Of a DNA stretch of 64,000 bases, positions 31,318 through 40,410 are shown piece after piece (the first letter of the stretch is position 1; each line of letters starts with the position of its first letter). The position numbers and the translations under genes were made by a program. Location: positions 1,054,001 through 1,118,000 of the forward strand of contig NC_008609.1 of assembly GCF_000015045.1 (NCBI RefSeq), in the 5' to 3' direction. This DNA comes from Pelobacter propionicus DSM 2379. GTDB taxonomy: Bacteria; Desulfobacterota; Desulfuromonadia; Geobacterales; Pseudopelobacteraceae. The notes under the pieces are model-generated. The model was not told the origin of the DNA and ran no database searches. It worked only from the letters and a program-made list of their open reading frames with translations.

Positions 31318-32418
31318 ATGTCCCACGCTCATATTCACAAGCATCTGCTGATCAACTCCTACGGCTCCTGGCTGCGCCGCCACTTCGGCTGCCGGGTCAG
31401 CAAAGTCAACGTGGATGGCGGTTTCACCTGCCCCAACCGCGACGGCAGCAAGGGGACCGGCGGCTGTATTTTCTGCGACAACGCCGCATTCTCCCCGGAC
31501 GGGGCACGGCCGGACATATCCCCGGAGCAGCAGATCGACCATGGCATGGCCTACCACCGCACCAGGCTGGGGAGCGAGAAGTTCATCATCTACTTCCAGA
31601 AGTTCACCAACACCTATGCACCGGTGGAGAAGCTGCGCGACCTGTACGGCCGTGCCCTTGCCGCCCCGGACGTGCTGGGTATCTCCGTCGGCACCCGGCC
31701 CGATGCGCTGGGAGATGACGCCCTCGATCTACTGGCGGAGATCGGCCGCAGCCGCTACGTCTGCGTGGAATTGGGGTTGCAGTCCATGGACGCCTCCCTC
31801 CTCAGGTGGATGAACCGGGGACATACCCTGGCCGAATACCTGGAGGCAGTGAAGCGGGTTGCCGAGCGGGGGCTCCATGTCTGTACGCACCTGATCTACG
31901 GCTTTCCCGGGGAAACGCGCGCCTCGTTCCTGAAGACGGCCGACCTTCTGGCAGGGCTTCCCGTGGATTCCGTGAAGATTCACCAGCTCCATGCCGTGCG
32001 GGGCACCAGGCTGGCCGGGATGTGTGAACGCGGAGAGCTGCGGCTGATCTCCCATGGAGAGTATGTGGCTGGCGTCTGCGATTTTCTGGAACGCCTTCCC
32101 GGCCGTGTCGCCATCCAGAGGCTGTACGGCTCGGCCCCCTTGGACCTGCTGGTGGCCCCGTGCTGGGGGCTGAAGAACAACCAGATGTGGTATTCCATCG
32201 TTAATGAGTTGAAACGGCGCGGGAGCTGGCAGGGGTGCCGGCTGGCCGACGACAGGCTGCTGGTCGCTGACCGTACCGCCGGATTCGAGGATTGTTTCCT
32301 GACCGCTCTCCCCGGGAAAGCCTCTGATCGGCTGTTTCCGGATATGGCGTCGGCCGGAGCGACGTTTGCTCCGCAAGGAAGAGGGAATGGGTATGACACG
32401 CAAACGCTTCATCGTTGA
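31318..32418 (+). CDS. Radical SAM protein, TIGR01212/YhcC family
   Basis: The 366-residue protein has the family start SYGSWLRRHFGCRVSKVNVD and the cluster motif CPNRDGSKGTGGCIFC. Spacing of the three Cys is wider than CxxxCxxC, as is usual in this family. Later segments are YFQKFTNTYAP, GTRPDAL and ELGLQS. The substrate of the family is not firmly known. The ATG at 31318 has GGAG upstream and lies 20 bases after thiC. Confidence 0.88.
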   Translation: MSHAHIHKHLLINSYGSWLRRHFGCRVSKVNVDGGFTCPNRDGSKGTGGCIFCDNAAFSPDGARPDISPEQQIDHGMAYHRTRLGSEKFIIYFQKFTNTYAPVEKLRDLYGRALAAPDVLGISVGTRPDALGDDALDLLAEIGRSRYVCVELGLQSMDASLLRWMNRGHTLAEYLEAVKRVAERGLHVCTHLIYGFPGETRASFLKTADLLAGLPVDSVKIHQLHAVRGTRLAGMCERGELRLISHGEYVAGVCDFLERLPGRVAIQRLYGSAPLDLLVAPCWGLKNNQMWYSIVNELKRRGSWQGCRLADDRLLVADRTAGFEDCFLTALPGKASDRLFPDMASAGATFAPQGRGNGYDTQTLHR

Positions 32419-32755
32419 GTTGGGATATGGCTCTGACCTCCATGGGGGGGACATGACCAAGGCGGCCCGCCGGGCGGTACGGGATGCCCTGTCGCGCAGC
32501 TGCCTGTGCGGCCTGTTTGAGATTATGGGCATGACCGATCCCGGGGGGATGCATGTGGCGGTCAAGGTTGGCTGCAGCAGGCCGGAACAGGTTGACGCTG
32601 CGGCGGTGCTGGAGATGATCCCCTTCGGCACCAGGGAGCTGGAGGTCGTCTCCGGCGGCCTGTCGGTGAGGGGACTGGATCTCCCGGAACTGGGGGAGGG
32701 GGACAGCATCATTGTCGCCGTGGCGGCGCTCACCGTGTCGCTGGATCGGGCGTGA
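32393..32755 (+). CDS. Lin0512 family protein
   Basis: The 120-residue protein begins MTRKRFIVELGYGSDLHG and contains GGDMTKAARRAVRDALSRSCL and a KVGCSRPEQVD segment, as in the Lin0512 family (TIGR02058) of unknown function. It overlaps the end of the radical SAM gene by 26 bases and the next gene starts 5 bases after it, so the row is tightly packed. Confidence 0.75.
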   Translation: MTRKRFIVELGYGSDLHGGDMTKAARRAVRDALSRSCLCGLFEIMGMTDPGGMHVAVKVGCSRPEQVDAAAVLEMIPFGTRELEVVSGGLSVRGLDLPELGEGDSIIVAVAALTVSLDRA

Positions 32756-32759
32756 AGCC

Positions 32760-33527
32760 GTGCAACTGCACCATGAGATCCATGGATCAGGTCCGCCCCT
32801 GATCATCCTCCACGGCCTGCTCGGTTCGGGGGACAACTGGCGCACCATGGCCAGGTGGCTTGCCGGTCGCTACCGCGTGTTTAGCCTGGACCTGCGCAAC
32901 CATGGCCGATCTCCCCACTGTGACCGCATGGACTATCCGGCCATGGCTGAGGATCTGCGACAGTTCATGGAACAGCATTCCCTTGGACGGACGATCCTGC
33001 TGGGGCATTCCATGGGGGGCAAGGTCGCCATGCGCTTTGCCCTTGCCTGGCCGGAGATGGTGGAGAAACTGGTGGTGGTGGACATCGCCCCCAAGCCGTA
33101 CGGGGCCCGCCACGACGACATACTCCGTGGGCTGGTGGCCCTGGAGCCGGAGCGCTTCAGGGAGCGGGAGGATATTGATCTGGTTCTTCAGGCCTCCATT
33201 CCCGATCCGGACATGCGCCTGTTTCTGTTGAAGAATCTGGTTCGCACCCCCCGAGGTAGCTTTGCCTGGAGAATCAACCTGGAGAGTATTGTACGGAATT
33301 ATGACGTTATCAGCGGCTGGCCGGTCGATGTCGCAAGCTGTGGCGTATCAGCCCTGTTCATGAAGGGGGAATGCTCCGACTACCTGCGGGTTGCGGACGC
33401 TGGGCTGGTCAGGGATTCATTTCCCCGCGCGCGGTTGGTGACCATCTCACACGCCGGGCATTGGCCGCATGTGGAAGCGCCCGGAGTGTTCCGGGCTGCC
33501 CTGGATGGTTTCCTGGCAGCGGCCTGA
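32760..33527 (+). CDS. Alpha/beta hydrolase
   Basis: The 255-residue protein starts with GTG at 32760. It has the oxyanion segment LHGLLGSGDNW, the nucleophile elbow GHSMGGK (Ser), the acid in the region FMKGECSDY and the catalytic His in SHAGHWPH. It resembles YbfF-type esterases. It may act on an ester or diketone-like compound in the acetoin pathway, but this is guessed from its place before acoX. Confidence 0.85.
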   Translation: MQLHHEIHGSGPPLIILHGLLGSGDNWRTMARWLAGRYRVFSLDLRNHGRSPHCDRMDYPAMAEDLRQFMEQHSLGRTILLGHSMGGKVAMRFALAWPEMVEKLVVVDIAPKPYGARHDDILRGLVALEPERFREREDIDLVLQASIPDPDMRLFLLKNLVRTPRGSFAWRINLESIVRNYDVISGWPVDVASCGVSALFMKGECSDYLRVADAGLVRDSFPRARLVTISHAGHWPHVEAPGVFRAALDGFLAAA

Positions 33528-33567
33528 GCCTGTTTCGGTGTATGAAATCAGAAAGGAGAGACAAAGC

Positions 33568-34614
33568 ATGGGTGGAAAGATCTTGACACTTGCCGACAGT
33601 CCGGTCGTTGGCATTCTGGCCAACCCCGCCTCAGGGCGTGACGTGAGGCGACTGGTTGCGCGGGCCTCGGTATTTCCCACCGTAGAGAAGAGCAACATGA
33701 TTCTGCGCATGCTCTCCGCCATGGGGAGCCTCGGCGTGCGCGATGTGCTGATGATGCCGGATACGGGCGGTATCGCTGCCAGGGTCCTGCACGAGCAGGA
33801 GACCGCCATTGCCCGCCATGGCCGGAACTGGCCGCGGGTGCGGTTCCTGGAGATGCCGATCGAGTACGGCGAAATCGATACCATCCGTGCCGTTGAGCAG
33901 ATGGTCAGCCAGGGGGTTGAGCTGATCATCGTCATGGGGGGGGACGGAACCCACCGGGTGGTGTCCAAGGCCTGCGGATCCACGCCGCTGGTGGCGCTCT
34001 CCACCGGAACCAACAACACCTTTCCGGAGATCCGGGAGGCCACGGTTGCCGGCCTTGCCGCCGGACTGGTGGCCACCGGCAAGGTTCGGGTGGAGGAGGT
34101 GAGTTCCCAGAACAAGCTGCTGCACCTGGAACTGGGGGGCAGGGGAGAGGAAATAGCGCTGGTGGACCTGTGCGTCTCAACGGAATGCTGGGTCGGGACC
34201 CGGGCGCTCTGGCAGCCCGCCTGCCTGCGTGAATTGTTCGTGACCTTCGCCTCCCCCTCGTCCATCGGCCTCTCTTCCATCGTGGGCTATCTGCGGCCGG
34301 TGGAGCGCTGGGATCCCTTTGGGGTGCGACTGCTCCTTGCGCCTCCCGGTGAGGGGCGTTTCACGCTTTCCGTGCCCATTGCGCCCGGTCTTATGCAGCA
34401 GGTCGGGGTCGTGGAGATGGACGAACTCCACCCCCGGCAGGTCTGCGCTATCGGCACGGGCAGGGGGACCATCGCCTTTGACGGTGAGCGGAGTGTCGCC
34501 TTCACCGAGCAGGATCGGCCATTGGTCCGGCTGGAGATGGAGGGCCCCATCACCATAGACATCGACCGTGTCATGAGGGTGGCGGCCGAGGGGCATCTCT
34601 TTATATGCGACTGA
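33568..34614 (+). CDS. acoX: Acetoin catabolism protein AcoX (ATP-NAD kinase-like)
   Basis: The 348-residue protein has an NAD kinase-like fold: GILANPASGRDVRRLV at the start, then VMGGDGTHR and LSTGTNNTFP. AcoX is encoded in aco operons of several bacteria; its chemical role is not settled. Here it lies in the thiC row, about 8 kb from acoC. GGAGA precedes the ATG at 33568; longer frames start inside the hydrolase gene. A strong hairpin follows. Confidence 0.9.
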   Translation: MGGKILTLADSPVVGILANPASGRDVRRLVARASVFPTVEKSNMILRMLSAMGSLGVRDVLMMPDTGGIAARVLHEQETAIARHGRNWPRVRFLEMPIEYGEIDTIRAVEQMVSQGVELIIVMGGDGTHRVVSKACGSTPLVALSTGTNNTFPEIREATVAGLAAGLVATGKVRVEEVSSQNKLLHLELGGRGEEIALVDLCVSTECWVGTRALWQPACLRELFVTFASPSSIGLSSIVGYLRPVERWDPFGVRLLLAPPGEGRFTLSVPIAPGLMQQVGVVEMDELHPRQVCAIGTGRGTIAFDGERSVAFTEQDRPLVRLEMEGPITIDIDRVMRVAAEGHLFICD

Positions 34615-34673
34615 AGCGTCGCAGAGTGACGAATGGTGGGGTGGTGGACAAGAGGTGCGGTTCGTTCCGATGG

Positions 34674-34717
34674 GTTGTCGTCCGAAGTCCTTTGGTAAGG
34701 GCGCTTCGGACGACAAC
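34674..34717. terminator. Terminator-like hairpin between acoX and the convergent regulator
   Basis: GTTGTCGTCCGAAG (34674-34687) pairs perfectly over 14 bases with CTTCGGACGACAAC (34704-34717). It stands between two converging genes, so it probably ends both transcripts even though no long T-run follows. Confidence 0.65.
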
Positions 34718-34733
34718 AGAGGAGTGCGGAAGG

Positions 34734-36734
34734 TCAGAGCTCGTTGGGCGGAATGAGGTGGTATTTGCTCATCTTGCGGTACAGGGTGGAACGACTGACG
34801 CACAGCTCCCGCGAGGCATCGGTGATGTTCCACTTGTTCTTCTTCAGCGTTCGCAGCAGTTTCTCCCGTTCCTGGGCGTCCTGGGGAGGCAGGTCCGGCA
34901 GCAGTGAAGCCGGATCCTGTGCCGGAAGGGGCTCCGGGCTGGGGGCGGGCGCAGGCAGGGCTATGCCGGATGTCGGGGCTTTGAGCAGGTCAGGGGGCAG
35001 GTCCCTGGCATGAATGGTTTCACCCTCGCTGATGGCGATGGAGAAGCGCAGCGCATTGCGCAGTTGTCTGATGTTGCCCGGCCAGTCATAGGCGGCCAGG
35101 ATTTCCAGCGCCTCGGGGGCGAGGCCTGTTTCGACGCCCGGCTCGGCCTCGGCCGCCAGGGCGTTCTCGATCACCAGAGCCCTGTCCGTGCGCTCCCGCA
35201 GGGGGGGCAGTTTGATGGTGATGCCGTTCAGGCGGTAGTACAGGTCCTCCCGGAACTGTTTCTCGCGCACCAGCTCTTCCAGGTTCCTCAGGGTGGCGCA
35301 GATGATGTTGAGATCGACCTTGATGACCGATTCACTTCCCAGCGGCTGCACCTCCCGCTCCGCCAGCACCCGCAGCAGGCGCGTCTGCAGGTTGAAGGGC
35401 ATGTCGCCGATTTCGTCCAGAAACAGGGTGCCGCCGCTGGACTGCAGGATCTTGCCCCGCATCCCCTTGCTGTTGGCGCCGGTGAACGCGCCCTGCTTGT
35501 AGCCGAACAGCTCGCTCTCGATCAGCGACTCCGGAATGGAGGCGCAGTTCAGGGCCACGAACGGTTTGGAGGCCCTGTCACTGGCCTCGTGTATCGCCCG
35601 GGCAAAGACCTCCTTGCCGGTTCCGGTTTCTCCGATCAGGAGTATGGATATGTTCCTGTTCATCAGCCGTTTGGCGCAGTTCACGTTGTAGGCCATGCGC
35701 GGGTCGGTCCCGGCCAGGTAGTCCAGGGTGAAGTGGGGGGAAGGCTTGCTCCTGGTCTCTTTTTTGGGGGGCGAAAGGGGGCTCTTCTTCTCGGGCGCGC
35801 GGAAGGTGGCAAAGTACTGATATCCGGTATCCAGGAAGCGGATGGGAAGGATCGTTGTTGTCTTGTGGGTGGCATGCTCCACGAGCTCTTCCATGCGAAG
35901 ATCGAACACGGCACTGACGTGGCGGCCGATGGGGCTGGGGAGCTGCGGCCCCTGCAGCTGGGTCAGTGCGCTCTGGTTGGCGGCGATCACGTACCCCTCG
36001 TTGCTCACCGCCAGAAAACTCTCGGCCACTACCTCCACGAACGCCTTCATGCAGCTGAAGCGCACGATCCAGCAGTCCTTGTAGAGGCGCATGAAATAGG
36101 CGTTCTCGATCAGGCGGGCGGAATAGCTGAGCATCTGCAGGGCGAGTAGTTGCGAGTCCCGTGATTGCGGCGGATGGAGCTGGGATATGTCCAGTACGCC
36201 CAGCAGGGTTCCGTCGGGGAAGAAGAGCGGGGTGGTGGAACAGCTCAAGCCGATGTGGCGGGCGCGGAAATGCTCGTCGCGGTGGATGGTGATGGGCCGC
36301 TTTTCCTCGATGCAGGTTCCCACGCCGCAGGTGCCTTCCACGGATTCAGCCCAGAGCGAGCCCAGGTACAGACCAGCGTCACGATGCTCCTTCTCGGTGT
36401 CGGGGTTGCCCATGTAGTCGATGGTGACGCCGTTGGCGTCTCCCAGCAGGATCACGTAGCCGGCCGTGGCGATCTTCTCGTAGAGGCTCTTCATGCCGGA
36501 CTTGGCGATGAACAGGAACTCCTCCAGCGGTTCCTGGCACTCCTTCAGGGCGCTGCCGGTGATGATGCGGGGTTTGCTTTTTGATGAAGGGTCGATGCTG
36601 TAATCGTTGAAGCAGCGTTTCCACGAGCTGTGGATGACGGGGGCGGTAGTGTTGCTCCTGATTGAGGGCAGGTTGTTGGAATTGACCGAGCGGATGACAT
36701 CGCTGATATGGTTTTTCGTGTACGAGTTTGACAC
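34734..36734 (-). CDS. acoR: AcoR-like sigma-54-dependent activator
   Basis: The 666-residue enhancer-binding protein starts at GTG 36734 with AGGAGAGG upstream. It has an N-terminal GAF-type sensor (about 60-215), a PAS-like part (about 230-310), an AAA+ domain with GETGTGKE and the sigma-54 contact loop GAFTGA (about 430), and a C-terminal Fis-type helix-turn-helix (ITDASRELCVSRSTLYRKM). This order is that of AcoR, which responds to acetoin. It should act on the four sigma-54 promoters found in this window. Exact inducer is inferred. Confidence 0.85.
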   Translation of the reverse strand: MSNSYTKNHISDVIRSVNSNNLPSIRSNTTAPVIHSSWKRCFNDYSIDPSSKSKPRIITGSALKECQEPLEEFLFIAKSGMKSLYEKIATAGYVILLGDANGVTIDYMGNPDTEKEHRDAGLYLGSLWAESVEGTCGVGTCIEEKRPITIHRDEHFRARHIGLSCSTTPLFFPDGTLLGVLDISQLHPPQSRDSQLLALQMLSYSARLIENAYFMRLYKDCWIVRFSCMKAFVEVVAESFLAVSNEGYVIAANQSALTQLQGPQLPSPIGRHVSAVFDLRMEELVEHATHKTTTILPIRFLDTGYQYFATFRAPEKKSPLSPPKKETRSKPSPHFTLDYLAGTDPRMAYNVNCAKRLMNRNISILLIGETGTGKEVFARAIHEASDRASKPFVALNCASIPESLIESELFGYKQGAFTGANSKGMRGKILQSSGGTLFLDEIGDMPFNLQTRLLRVLAEREVQPLGSESVIKVDLNIICATLRNLEELVREKQFREDLYYRLNGITIKLPPLRERTDRALVIENALAAEAEPGVETGLAPEALEILAAYDWPGNIRQLRNALRFSIAISEGETIHARDLPPDLLKAPTSGIALPAPAPSPEPLPAQDPASLLPDLPPQDAQEREKLLRTLKKNKWNITDASRELCVSRSTLYRKMSKYHLIPPNEL

Positions 36735-37038
36735 CGTTCCTCTCCTGACATGACAACCGAATTGAGAGTGACACTTTGTATCGGTGAATCACTTTCATCG
36801 TCTTCACTACGGGCGGTTAGTCCCGGTACTTCTCAGCATGATCGCAAGAAAACATAGCACTTTCCCTGTGGAATGAACAGCGCTGATTGTGCGTTGCCGG
36901 ACATGCTTTCTGGTCTGTCTCCGGCAGGCGTGGGCGGCTGCCGACAGACTGGTGATATGGGTGGCCCAGATGCCGCATTCAACGCTCCAGCCGGCAGTTG
37001 GAGCCGCACAAAGCCCAGCTCCAACTGCCGCGTCCAGG
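36735..37038. other. Region upstream of the activator gene, with a strong hairpin
   Basis: About 300 bases without a gene. CGGCAGTTGGAGC (36992-37004) pairs over 13 bases with GCTCCAACTGCCG (37018-37030), just after the end of the DUF6506-like gene. It probably separates the butanediol operon from the activator gene. No clear promoter is recognised. Confidence 0.55.
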
Positions 37039-37341
37039 TTAGAACAACTCGTCTCCGCTCTTGAATTCCAGGCCGGGGTGGTTATCGAAGCGAACCACGC
37101 CCACCGCTGCCTTGCCGTTGACGGCACGCTTGACCAGGGCGGTGCCCTCGATGCCGAACCCCCCGCACAATTCGATGGCCACGAAACCATCCCGCACCAG
37201 TTCCTGGGCGACCTGTGCGGCTGCCTGATAGTCCTTGACGCCGACTGTCGCCAGGGTGACCTGCGCTGTTTCGATAAGGGTCCGGTGCTGTGCCGGGTCT
37301 GCTTCCGGTGCCACGAATATGAATGCTGCCTTCAGTGCCAT
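37039..37341 (-). CDS. DUF6506-like small protein
   Basis: From the ATG at 37341 (GGGAGG upstream) the protein has 100 residues. It begins MALKAAFIFVAPEADPAQHR, then has GVKDYQAAAQVAQELV and a conserved-looking AIELCGGFGIEG, and ends GVVRFDNHPGLEFKSGDELF. I associate this with the DUF6506 group, function unknown. The soluble alpha/beta character and single Cys in CGGFG suggest a ligand-binding or enzyme role. It is the last gene of the butanediol row. Confidence 0.65.
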   Translation of the reverse strand: MALKAAFIFVAPEADPAQHRTLIETAQVTLATVGVKDYQAAAQVAQELVRDGFVAIELCGGFGIEGTALVKRAVNGKAAVGVVRFDNHPGLEFKSGDELF

Positions 37342-37415
37342 CTGTATGACCTCCCTGTTACGTGGTTGAACAAAGTGCGGGTAGGGATGCATTGCCATGC
37401 GTCTCTACCCGGTTG

Positions 37416-37910
37416 TCAGGGGTTGGGGTATACCGCAACCGGTTCGGGCCACTTGAAATCGGGTGTCAGCTTGTAGATCTCGGCGATGACTCCCAGGTCC
37501 TTGCGCGAATCAAGATAGGTGTAGGTCATGCCCTCCCAGGTGCCTCCCTGCAGAATCGGAAGCCCCCTGTCCTGGTAAAACTGGACGGTCTTCTCGTAGT
37601 TTTCCGTGTCGAAGGCCACGTGATGCAGCCCCTCACCATTTTCCTTCAGGAATTGGGCATAGATGCTGATGTCATCCTTGGGTTCGATGAGTTCCCACTG
37701 CACTCCGCCGATGTCGGCCAAAGCAAGGCGCATTGAGTACTGGACCGGCTTTCCCTCTATGATCATATTGCTGACCGTGCTCGGGTTGAACTCATAGATC
37801 GACCAGGGGCCGATACCGTACTGGTCGGCATACTTCCTTACGGTGGCGTCGCAGTCCTTCACCACCAGGCCTATCTGCATGATCTTGGTAAAAATAGGTT
37901 TCTCAGGCAT
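37416..37910 (-). CDS. VOC (glyoxalase/bleomycin-resistance fold) protein
   Basis: The 164-residue protein starts at ATG 37910 with a strong GAGGAGG. It resembles methylmalonyl-CoA epimerase and related VOC proteins: IMQIGLVVKDCDATVRKY, then EGLHHVAFDTENYEKTVQFY and IAEIYK. The second His and the C-terminal Glu ligands are present, but the first metal ligand (normally His before Ile-Gly) is Gln. Metal binding may be altered. It probably acts on a small oxygenated compound of the pathway. Confidence 0.8.
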   Translation of the reverse strand: MPEKPIFTKIMQIGLVVKDCDATVRKYADQYGIGPWSIYEFNPSTVSNMIIEGKPVQYSMRLALADIGGVQWELIEPKDDISIYAQFLKENGEGLHHVAFDTENYEKTVQFYQDRGLPILQGGTWEGMTYTYLDSRKDLGVIAEIYKLTPDFKWPEPVAVYPNP

Positions 37911-37956
37911 TGCATGCCTCCTCATTAGTTGTGAAACCAGATTGTTGCGCCAGTAG

Positions 37957-39102
37957 TCACTGTTTTTTATTTAGACCGTAACAGCCGAAATAGCAGACGA
38001 ATATCAGCAGGACCGTGTTCAGAAGGTCGACCCAGGTCAGGGGGTCGCCACCGAATCCGGGAACGATCTCGGCCTCATGCAGCACATTGACGGCGAAACC
38101 TCTCATGTAGATAACGAATGCGCCAATTCCCAGGCCCCAGGTGATGATGAACCTGATGATGCGGTTCATGGCCGGGCTCAGGGAGGTCGGGGCGTTTCCG
38201 CAGCAGAGCGCCCAGAAGAGCAGGATGTTGACGATCCAGACTCCCAGTTGGGCCGGCCAGAGGTTGATGGCCGGGCCGATTTTCTCCAGGGCGTCGGCCG
38301 GTATCAGGACGTTCTTCAGCAGGGCCAACAGAATGAAGTAGAGAACGGTACCCAACGCGAAGTTGCCGAAGAAGGCGGCCAGTGCCCTTCCGGCGCGAGT
38401 CTTGAAGGAGCTGTACGGCCAGAGATCGAGCACCAGGACTGTCGTCAGCCAGACGGTAATGACCGAATAGAACCAGCCGACCGCGGTGGGAAGTGGCATG
38501 ACCACCCTGTCCGGCGCGGTCCAGCTTGCCATGCAGGGGTAGACCAGGACGATGTAGCCGACAAAGGTCAGGAAAAAACCGGTGAAGAGTTGTGCTACAC
38601 CAACCATGGGTTGCTTCAGGCCGGCATCGGTCCACGGCCAGCCGTCCATGCTGTTTGCCACTATGCCGAACCCGTAGAAGCCGATCAGGACGATCATGCC
38701 GGATGCGCCGTGCCCGGCGAAGTTTGTTGCGCTGAAGGCGGGATCCATCTGGCCGTAGCCGAAGATCAGCAGCATGGGGATGGCGAAGCCCAGCACCAGC
38801 GTCACCACCGTTGCCAGGATGCCTCCACCGGGTTGACTCATGCTGCTGAAGCCGTGCATGCCGAAGTTGAAGCCGATGAAGACGAGGACCATGATGGCCC
38901 AGAACAGATAGGCGCCGAAGGGTTGCGGATAGAATTTCCAGACCCCCACCTGCGGATCGGCGAACAGTATCCATACGCCGTAGCTGATGACCTGATAAAT
39001 GATGAAACAGGCGATTGCAAACCCGACCGCGCCCACCTGCAAGCCGAAGGGCTTTGCACTCACTACGCTGCTGTCGCCGGTTGCGTCAATTGAATGTGCC
39101 AT
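37957..39102 (-). CDS. Multi-pass membrane protein of unknown family
   Basis: The 381-residue protein from ATG 39102 has about nine or ten hydrophobic segments, for example FAIACFIIYQVISYGVWILF, LFWAIMVLVFIGFNFG, and a C-terminal LLNTVLLIFVCYFG. Loops carry His, Trp and Asp-rich motifs (GMHGFSSMSQPGGG, SMDGWPWTD). I recognise no transporter family. Between a butanediol dehydrogenase and a VOC protein in a sigma-54 operon, it may carry or sense butanediol/acetoin or form part of a membrane enzyme. Confidence 0.75.
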   Translation of the reverse strand: MAHSIDATGDSSVVSAKPFGLQVGAVGFAIACFIIYQVISYGVWILFADPQVGVWKFYPQPFGAYLFWAIMVLVFIGFNFGMHGFSSMSQPGGGILATVVTLVLGFAIPMLLIFGYGQMDPAFSATNFAGHGASGMIVLIGFYGFGIVANSMDGWPWTDAGLKQPMVGVAQLFTGFFLTFVGYIVLVYPCMASWTAPDRVVMPLPTAVGWFYSVITVWLTTVLVLDLWPYSSFKTRAGRALAAFFGNFALGTVLYFILLALLKNVLIPADALEKIGPAINLWPAQLGVWIVNILLFWALCCGNAPTSLSPAMNRIIRFIITWGLGIGAFVIYMRGFAVNVLHEAEIVPGFGGDPLTWVDLLNTVLLIFVCYFGCYGLNKKQ

Positions 39103-39243
39103 AAACATCTCCTCTTTTAGCTCTCAAAGCCGTTTTTATACTGCTTGGCTAGTGCTCCCCGTTTATCTGGCACCGAAGTGCGGAACGAAAAAGGGGAGGG
39201 GAGAGAACTCCCCTCCCCTTTGGGTGTCGAATCTGTTAGGGGC

Positions 39244-40305
39244 CTATGTCGGGCTGACGATGATCTTGATGTGGGCATCCTTGTTGTTAACCAATTCTTC
39301 GAACCCTTTGTCCACGATGTCGTCCAGCGAGATTTTGCCGGTGATCATCGGTTCGGCCTTGATCTTGCCGCTTGCCAGCAGCTTGGCTACGCCGGCGAAG
39401 TCATCGATGGTGTAGGCCAGGGTGCCGATGACGACCTTGTCGGTGGCGCTCAGGCTGAAGAAGTTGAAAGAGCTGGGCTCTTCGAAGATGCCGACGATAA
39501 CCGCCTTGCCGCAGTTGTGCAGTACGTCGATGGCCTGGGGGCCGGTGAATTTGTTGCCGATGCATTCGAAGGAGACGTCGGCGCCGGTGCCTTCGGGGCT
39601 CAGCCGCTTGACCTCCGCGACCACATCGCATTCCTTGGGGTCGAGGATGATGTCTGCGCCGCATTCCTTGGCCAGTTTCTTGCGTGCGGCGGACATTTCC
39701 ACCACGATTATCTGGGCTGCGCCCGAGGCCTTGACGCACATCAGGGTGCCCAGACCGATGGTGCCGGCTCCGAAGACGACGACGGTGGCGCCCATCAGGG
39801 AACCGGCCAGGCGTACGGCCTTGAAGCCGGTGGCCAGCGGTTCGATGACCGCGCCCGCCTGGGGGTCGAAGTTGGGGGGCAGGACGTAGCAGAGTTCGGC
39901 CGGCACATTGACGTACTCGGCAAAGGCGCCATCGGCCATCAGGCCGGTGAAGGCCAGTTTTTCGCAGACATTGTAGTTGCCCATGCGGCAGGGGAGGCAT
40001 TCGCCGCAGTGCTGGCAGGCATCGGGCGCCACCAGGTCGCCGACCTTGACGTTGTTTACGCCGGCGCCCACTGCCACGACCGTGCCGGTGAATTCATGGC
40101 CGAGGATCAGCGGGGCCTTGGCTCCGGTCAGCGGGTGGTTCTCGGTGGGTATGAAGATCGGACCGGCCAGGTACTCATGCAGGTCGGAACCGCAGATGCC
40201 GAACCAGGCGACTTTGATCTTGACTTCACCCGCCTTGGGGGCGGCCGGTTCGGGAACGTTTTCAACTCGAATGTCTTTCTTTGCATACCATTTTGCAGCT
40301 TTCAT
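39244..40305 (-). CDS. bdhA: 2,3-butanediol dehydrogenase (zinc-type MDR family)
   Basis: The 353-residue enzyme starts at ATG 40305 with GGAGAG upstream. Its opening AAKWYAKKDIRVENVPEP and the EYLAGPIFIPTENHPLTG segment are like (R,R)-butanediol dehydrogenases. Catalytic zinc ligands lie in GICGSDLHEY and LGHEFTG; structural zinc Cys are in CQHCGECLPC...C. The NAD-binding site is FGAGTIGLG. It should convert butanediol to acetoin, the substrate of the aco complex. Confidence 0.88.
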   Translation of the reverse strand: MKAAKWYAKKDIRVENVPEPAAPKAGEVKIKVAWFGICGSDLHEYLAGPIFIPTENHPLTGAKAPLILGHEFTGTVVAVGAGVNNVKVGDLVAPDACQHCGECLPCRMGNYNVCEKLAFTGLMADGAFAEYVNVPAELCYVLPPNFDPQAGAVIEPLATGFKAVRLAGSLMGATVVVFGAGTIGLGTLMCVKASGAAQIIVVEMSAARKKLAKECGADIILDPKECDVVAEVKRLSPEGTGADVSFECIGNKFTGPQAIDVLHNCGKAVIVGIFEEPSSFNFFSLSATDKVVIGTLAYTIDDFAGVAKLLASGKIKAEPMITGKISLDDIVDKGFEELVNNKDAHIKIIVSPT

Positions 40306-40410
40306 TCGTACTCTCCTTGGTAGTGAATAGGTCATCGCATAAGCGCGCTGCCTGTGAAACCTGACTGCTCGGTTTGTCCGGCCATCGTGGCGATGGTCGG
40401 ACCATGGGCG

